From: Glaciihabitans sp.
GTDB taxonomy: Bacteria; Actinomycetota; Actinomycetes; Actinomycetales; Microbacteriaceae
NCBI GenBank assembly: GCA_025463785.1
Contig: JAODBD010000013.1
Coordinates: 80,524 to 144,523, forward strand
Length of the DNA stretch: 64,000 nt
Reading direction: 5' to 3'
Shown: one piece after another, positions 62,486-64,000 of the stretch
How positions within the stretch are numbered: position 1 is the first letter of the stretch
How the letters are laid out: every line of letters starts with the position of its first letter
Position numbers and translations under genes: made by a program
Notes under the pieces: model-generated
What the model saw: only the letters and a program-made list of their open reading frames with translations
Databases searched by the model: none
Told to the model about the DNA's origin: nothing

Positions 62486-63721
62486 ATGAGATTCACACCA
62501 ACTGTGGGGGTGCATGTGTCTGCGCGCTACCGGCACCTGCGCCTTGCGGCGATTGTCTCCGTTCTCGGAGTCCTCTCCACAGCAGCAGTCGTGGACGGGG
62601 CCGTAGCACCAGCTTCGGCTGCAACGTCGTATCCCACCTGGGGCCAGGTTGAGAGTGCCAAGCACAATACCGCGCTCAAGCAGCGGGAAGTCGCCCAGAT
62701 CACGGCGCTTATCAAGTCGCTCGATGCCCAGGTGGCGGCCACTGCAGCCGATTCGAAGACCAAGGGCGAGGCCTACGGCACCGCGCAGGATGCGTACTAC
62801 GCCGGGGTGATCAAGCAAAAGTCGCTGCAGTCCCAAGCGGCCGCGGCGGAGACGGTCCGGAAGTCCTCGGAGGCCGAAGCTGGCCAACTCGCAGCCCAAC
62901 TCGCACGCAGCGGCTCCAACGGATTCCAGCTGAGCCTCTTTCTCAACGGCGCGAACGCCAGCGACATGCTCAACAGCATGGGTGATGCCGGCAAGATTTC
63001 CGAGCGCACGGACTCCGTCTACAAGCAGGCCGTGCAGGACAAGAACACTGCGCAGGCGCTCACCAACCAGGCGAATGTTGCCAAGACCGTCCTCGACAAC
63101 CTGAAGGTCGTCGCGCAGAACGCTTACGAGGTCGCCCAGAAATCAGCCGATGCCGCTGCGAACGCGCTCGATGCGTCGACACAGCACAAGACCGAACTTC
63201 AGGCCCAGCTCACGGCCATGACGTCCAATCTCAAACTGACGGAGGCCAACTACCTCAAGGGAGTTAAAGCCCAGTACGGCTTTACGGGCAGCGTCGGTAC
63301 CCAGATCAGCTCGAGCGGATGGGCGCGCCCTGGCACCGGATTCATCACCTCGGGCTTCGGGATGCGCGTCAACCCCGTCGACGGTGGCTATCGCCTGCAC
63401 AACGGGACCGACCTCGCCAACGGTTGCGGAGTTCCGATTTACGCGGCGCACAGCGGAACGGTCACCTATTCGGGCTGGTACGGCGGACTCGGCAACTTCA
63501 TCCAGATCAAGAATGATGGATCCTACTCGACCGGGTACGGCCACATCATGAATGGTGGCCTGCTTGTCCGCGACGGCCAATCTGTGCACGCCGGCCAGCT
63601 CATCGCGCGTACCGGTCAGACCGGTGAGGCGACCGGCTGCCACCTGCACTTCATGGTCATCGTCGGGAGCGAGCCGGTGGACGCGGTTCCGTTCATGCGC
63701 GCTCACGGAATCGTTCTTTGA
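62486..63721 (+). CDS. Secreted M23-family peptidoglycan peptidase with coiled coil
   Basis: The 411-residue protein has a signal peptide (LAAIVSVLGVLSTAAVV, cleavage near ASA-AT) and a long Ala/Gln/Lys-rich coiled coil (residues 50-270). A LytM/M23 domain follows (SGFGMRVNPVDGGYRLHNGTDLANGCG, AAHSGTVTYSGWYGGLGNFIQI, HLHFMV). Zinc-ligand motifs H-x3-D (HNGTD) and HLH are intact, so it should be a DD- or LD-endopeptidase acting on peptidoglycan. It is followed 19 bp later by a paralogue. Location after the tRNA cluster and the promoter repeats suggest cell-cycle or MtrA-type control (inference). Confidence 0.93.
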   Translation: MRFTPTVGVHVSARYRHLRLAAIVSVLGVLSTAAVVDGAVAPASAATSYPTWGQVESAKHNTALKQREVAQITALIKSLDAQVAATAADSKTKGEAYGTAQDAYYAGVIKQKSLQSQAAAAETVRKSSEAEAGQLAAQLARSGSNGFQLSLFLNGANASDMLNSMGDAGKISERTDSVYKQAVQDKNTAQALTNQANVAKTVLDNLKVVAQNAYEVAQKSADAAANALDASTQHKTELQAQLTAMTSNLKLTEANYLKGVKAQYGFTGSVGTQISSSGWARPGTGFITSGFGMRVNPVDGGYRLHNGTDLANGCGVPIYAAHSGTVTYSGWYGGLGNFIQIKNDGSYSTGYGHIMNGGLLVRDGQSVHAGQLIARTGQTGEATGCHLHFMVIVGSEPVDAVPFMRAHGIVL

Positions 63722-63740
63722 GAGTAGTAAGGCAAGCAAT

Positions 63741-64000
63741 TTGAATATCCGAATCAAACGCACCGTCGGAGCGGTAGCAGTGTTGGCCGTTGCCGCGATT
63801 GCGGTCGGGCTTGGCTCGACCGCACCCGCGGTCGCGGCAACGAAATATCCGTCCTGGGCCGATGTCCAGAAGGCGGAGGCCAACGTCACAACCAAGAACG
63901 CCGAGATCAAGAAGATCACGGCGTTGGTCAGCTCCCTGCAAAATGCTTCCGCGGCCGCCGGAAAGGTCGCTCTCATCAGCGGCGAGCAATACCTTGAGGC
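63741..64000 (+). CDS. Secreted coiled-coil peptidase-type paralogue (partial)
   Basis: Only the first 86 codons are present; the gene continues beyond the window. It starts with TTG at 63741 (RIKRTVGAVAVLAVAAIAVG signal peptide, APAVAA cleavage). It continues with TKYPSWADVQKAEANVTTKN then AEIKKITALV, which closely parallels SYPTWGQVESAKHNTALKQR in the preceding M23 protein. A catalytic domain of M23 or NlpC/P60 type is expected downstream. The pair looks like a tandem duplication in one operon. Confidence 0.8.
   Translation, partial: MNIRIKRTVGAVAVLAVAAIAVGLGSTAPAVAATKYPSWADVQKAEANVTTKNAEIKKITALVSSLQNASAAAGKVALISGEQYLE

Overview
The window is from a high-G+C Gram-positive bacterium, most likely an actinobacterium close to Microbacteriaceae (inference from protein families, many leaderless or GTG starts, frequent 4-bp ATGA/GTGA gene overlaps and the Glu-Asp-Phe tRNA cluster). 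It is chromosomal. No rRNA, CRISPR array or intact insertion sequence was seen.

Left part (1-27.6 kb): ordinary housekeeping and accessory genes in small units. They include a KimA/APC-type permease (cut by the window edge), a PadR/DUF4097 autoregulated pair, a TipA-like MerR regulator, a divergent YczR (MocR)/YczE pair, an RND-type exporter, a lipoprotein esterase with a GNAT gene, a DEAD-box RNA helicase behind a strongly foldable leader, a YpeA acetyltransferase, a MarR/DHA2 efflux pair, an EamA transporter, an acyl-CoA oxidase, a Phd/VapC toxin-antitoxin pair, RecQ, thioredoxin, a nitrilase-superfamily amidase with an NCS1 permease, an SDR/ArsR/DUF2071 group, a VOC protein and a DUF805 protein.

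27.7-35.2 kb: a tight minus-strand operon of seven genes, each overlapping the next by 4 bp. In order of transcription they are an MDR dehydrogenase, a divergent 6-pyruvoyl-tetrahydropterin-synthase homologue, a GT4 glycosyltransferase, a methyltransferase, a UPF0104/MprF-flippase-like protein, a RibD-type reductase and an LTA-synthase/sulfatase-like membrane enzyme. A CDP-alcohol phosphatidyltransferase is divergent to it. I read this as a pathway for an exported pteridine/pyrimidine-derived glycoconjugate of unknown structure. Next come a stomatin-like protein, an LCP cell-wall ligase and a hydrolase/MarR pair with a perfect double operator.

40.4-61.9 kb: probably a decayed genomic island integrated in tRNA-Phe. 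A degenerate 3' half of tRNA-Phe, in the same orientation as the intact gene at 61.9 kb, lies at the left end next to a multiply frameshifted ParB-like remnant. The right end holds serine-recombinase, lectin-like and acetyl-CoA synthetase fragments. The cargo includes (a) an operon for a flavin monooxygenase, RidA, a DUF1028 protein, an M20 amidohydrolase and aspartate ammonia-lyase; (b) a LysR regulator; (c) a haem aldoxime dehydratase; and (d) an NCS1 permease, nitrilase and NAD-formate dehydrogenase. Together these form an aldoxime-nitrile-acid catabolic set. The island also carries a YxiG-like protein, a RelE toxin with a frameshifted antitoxin and a 2228-residue surface protein (beta-helix, Ig/PKD-like and HYR repeats, LGATG anchor).

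61.9-64 kb: tRNA-Glu, -Asp and -Phe with a terminator, then two tandem secreted coiled-coil peptidase-type genes (an M23 protein and a second copy cut by the window edge) behind a promoter region with a palindrome and repeated TGTTAC motifs.
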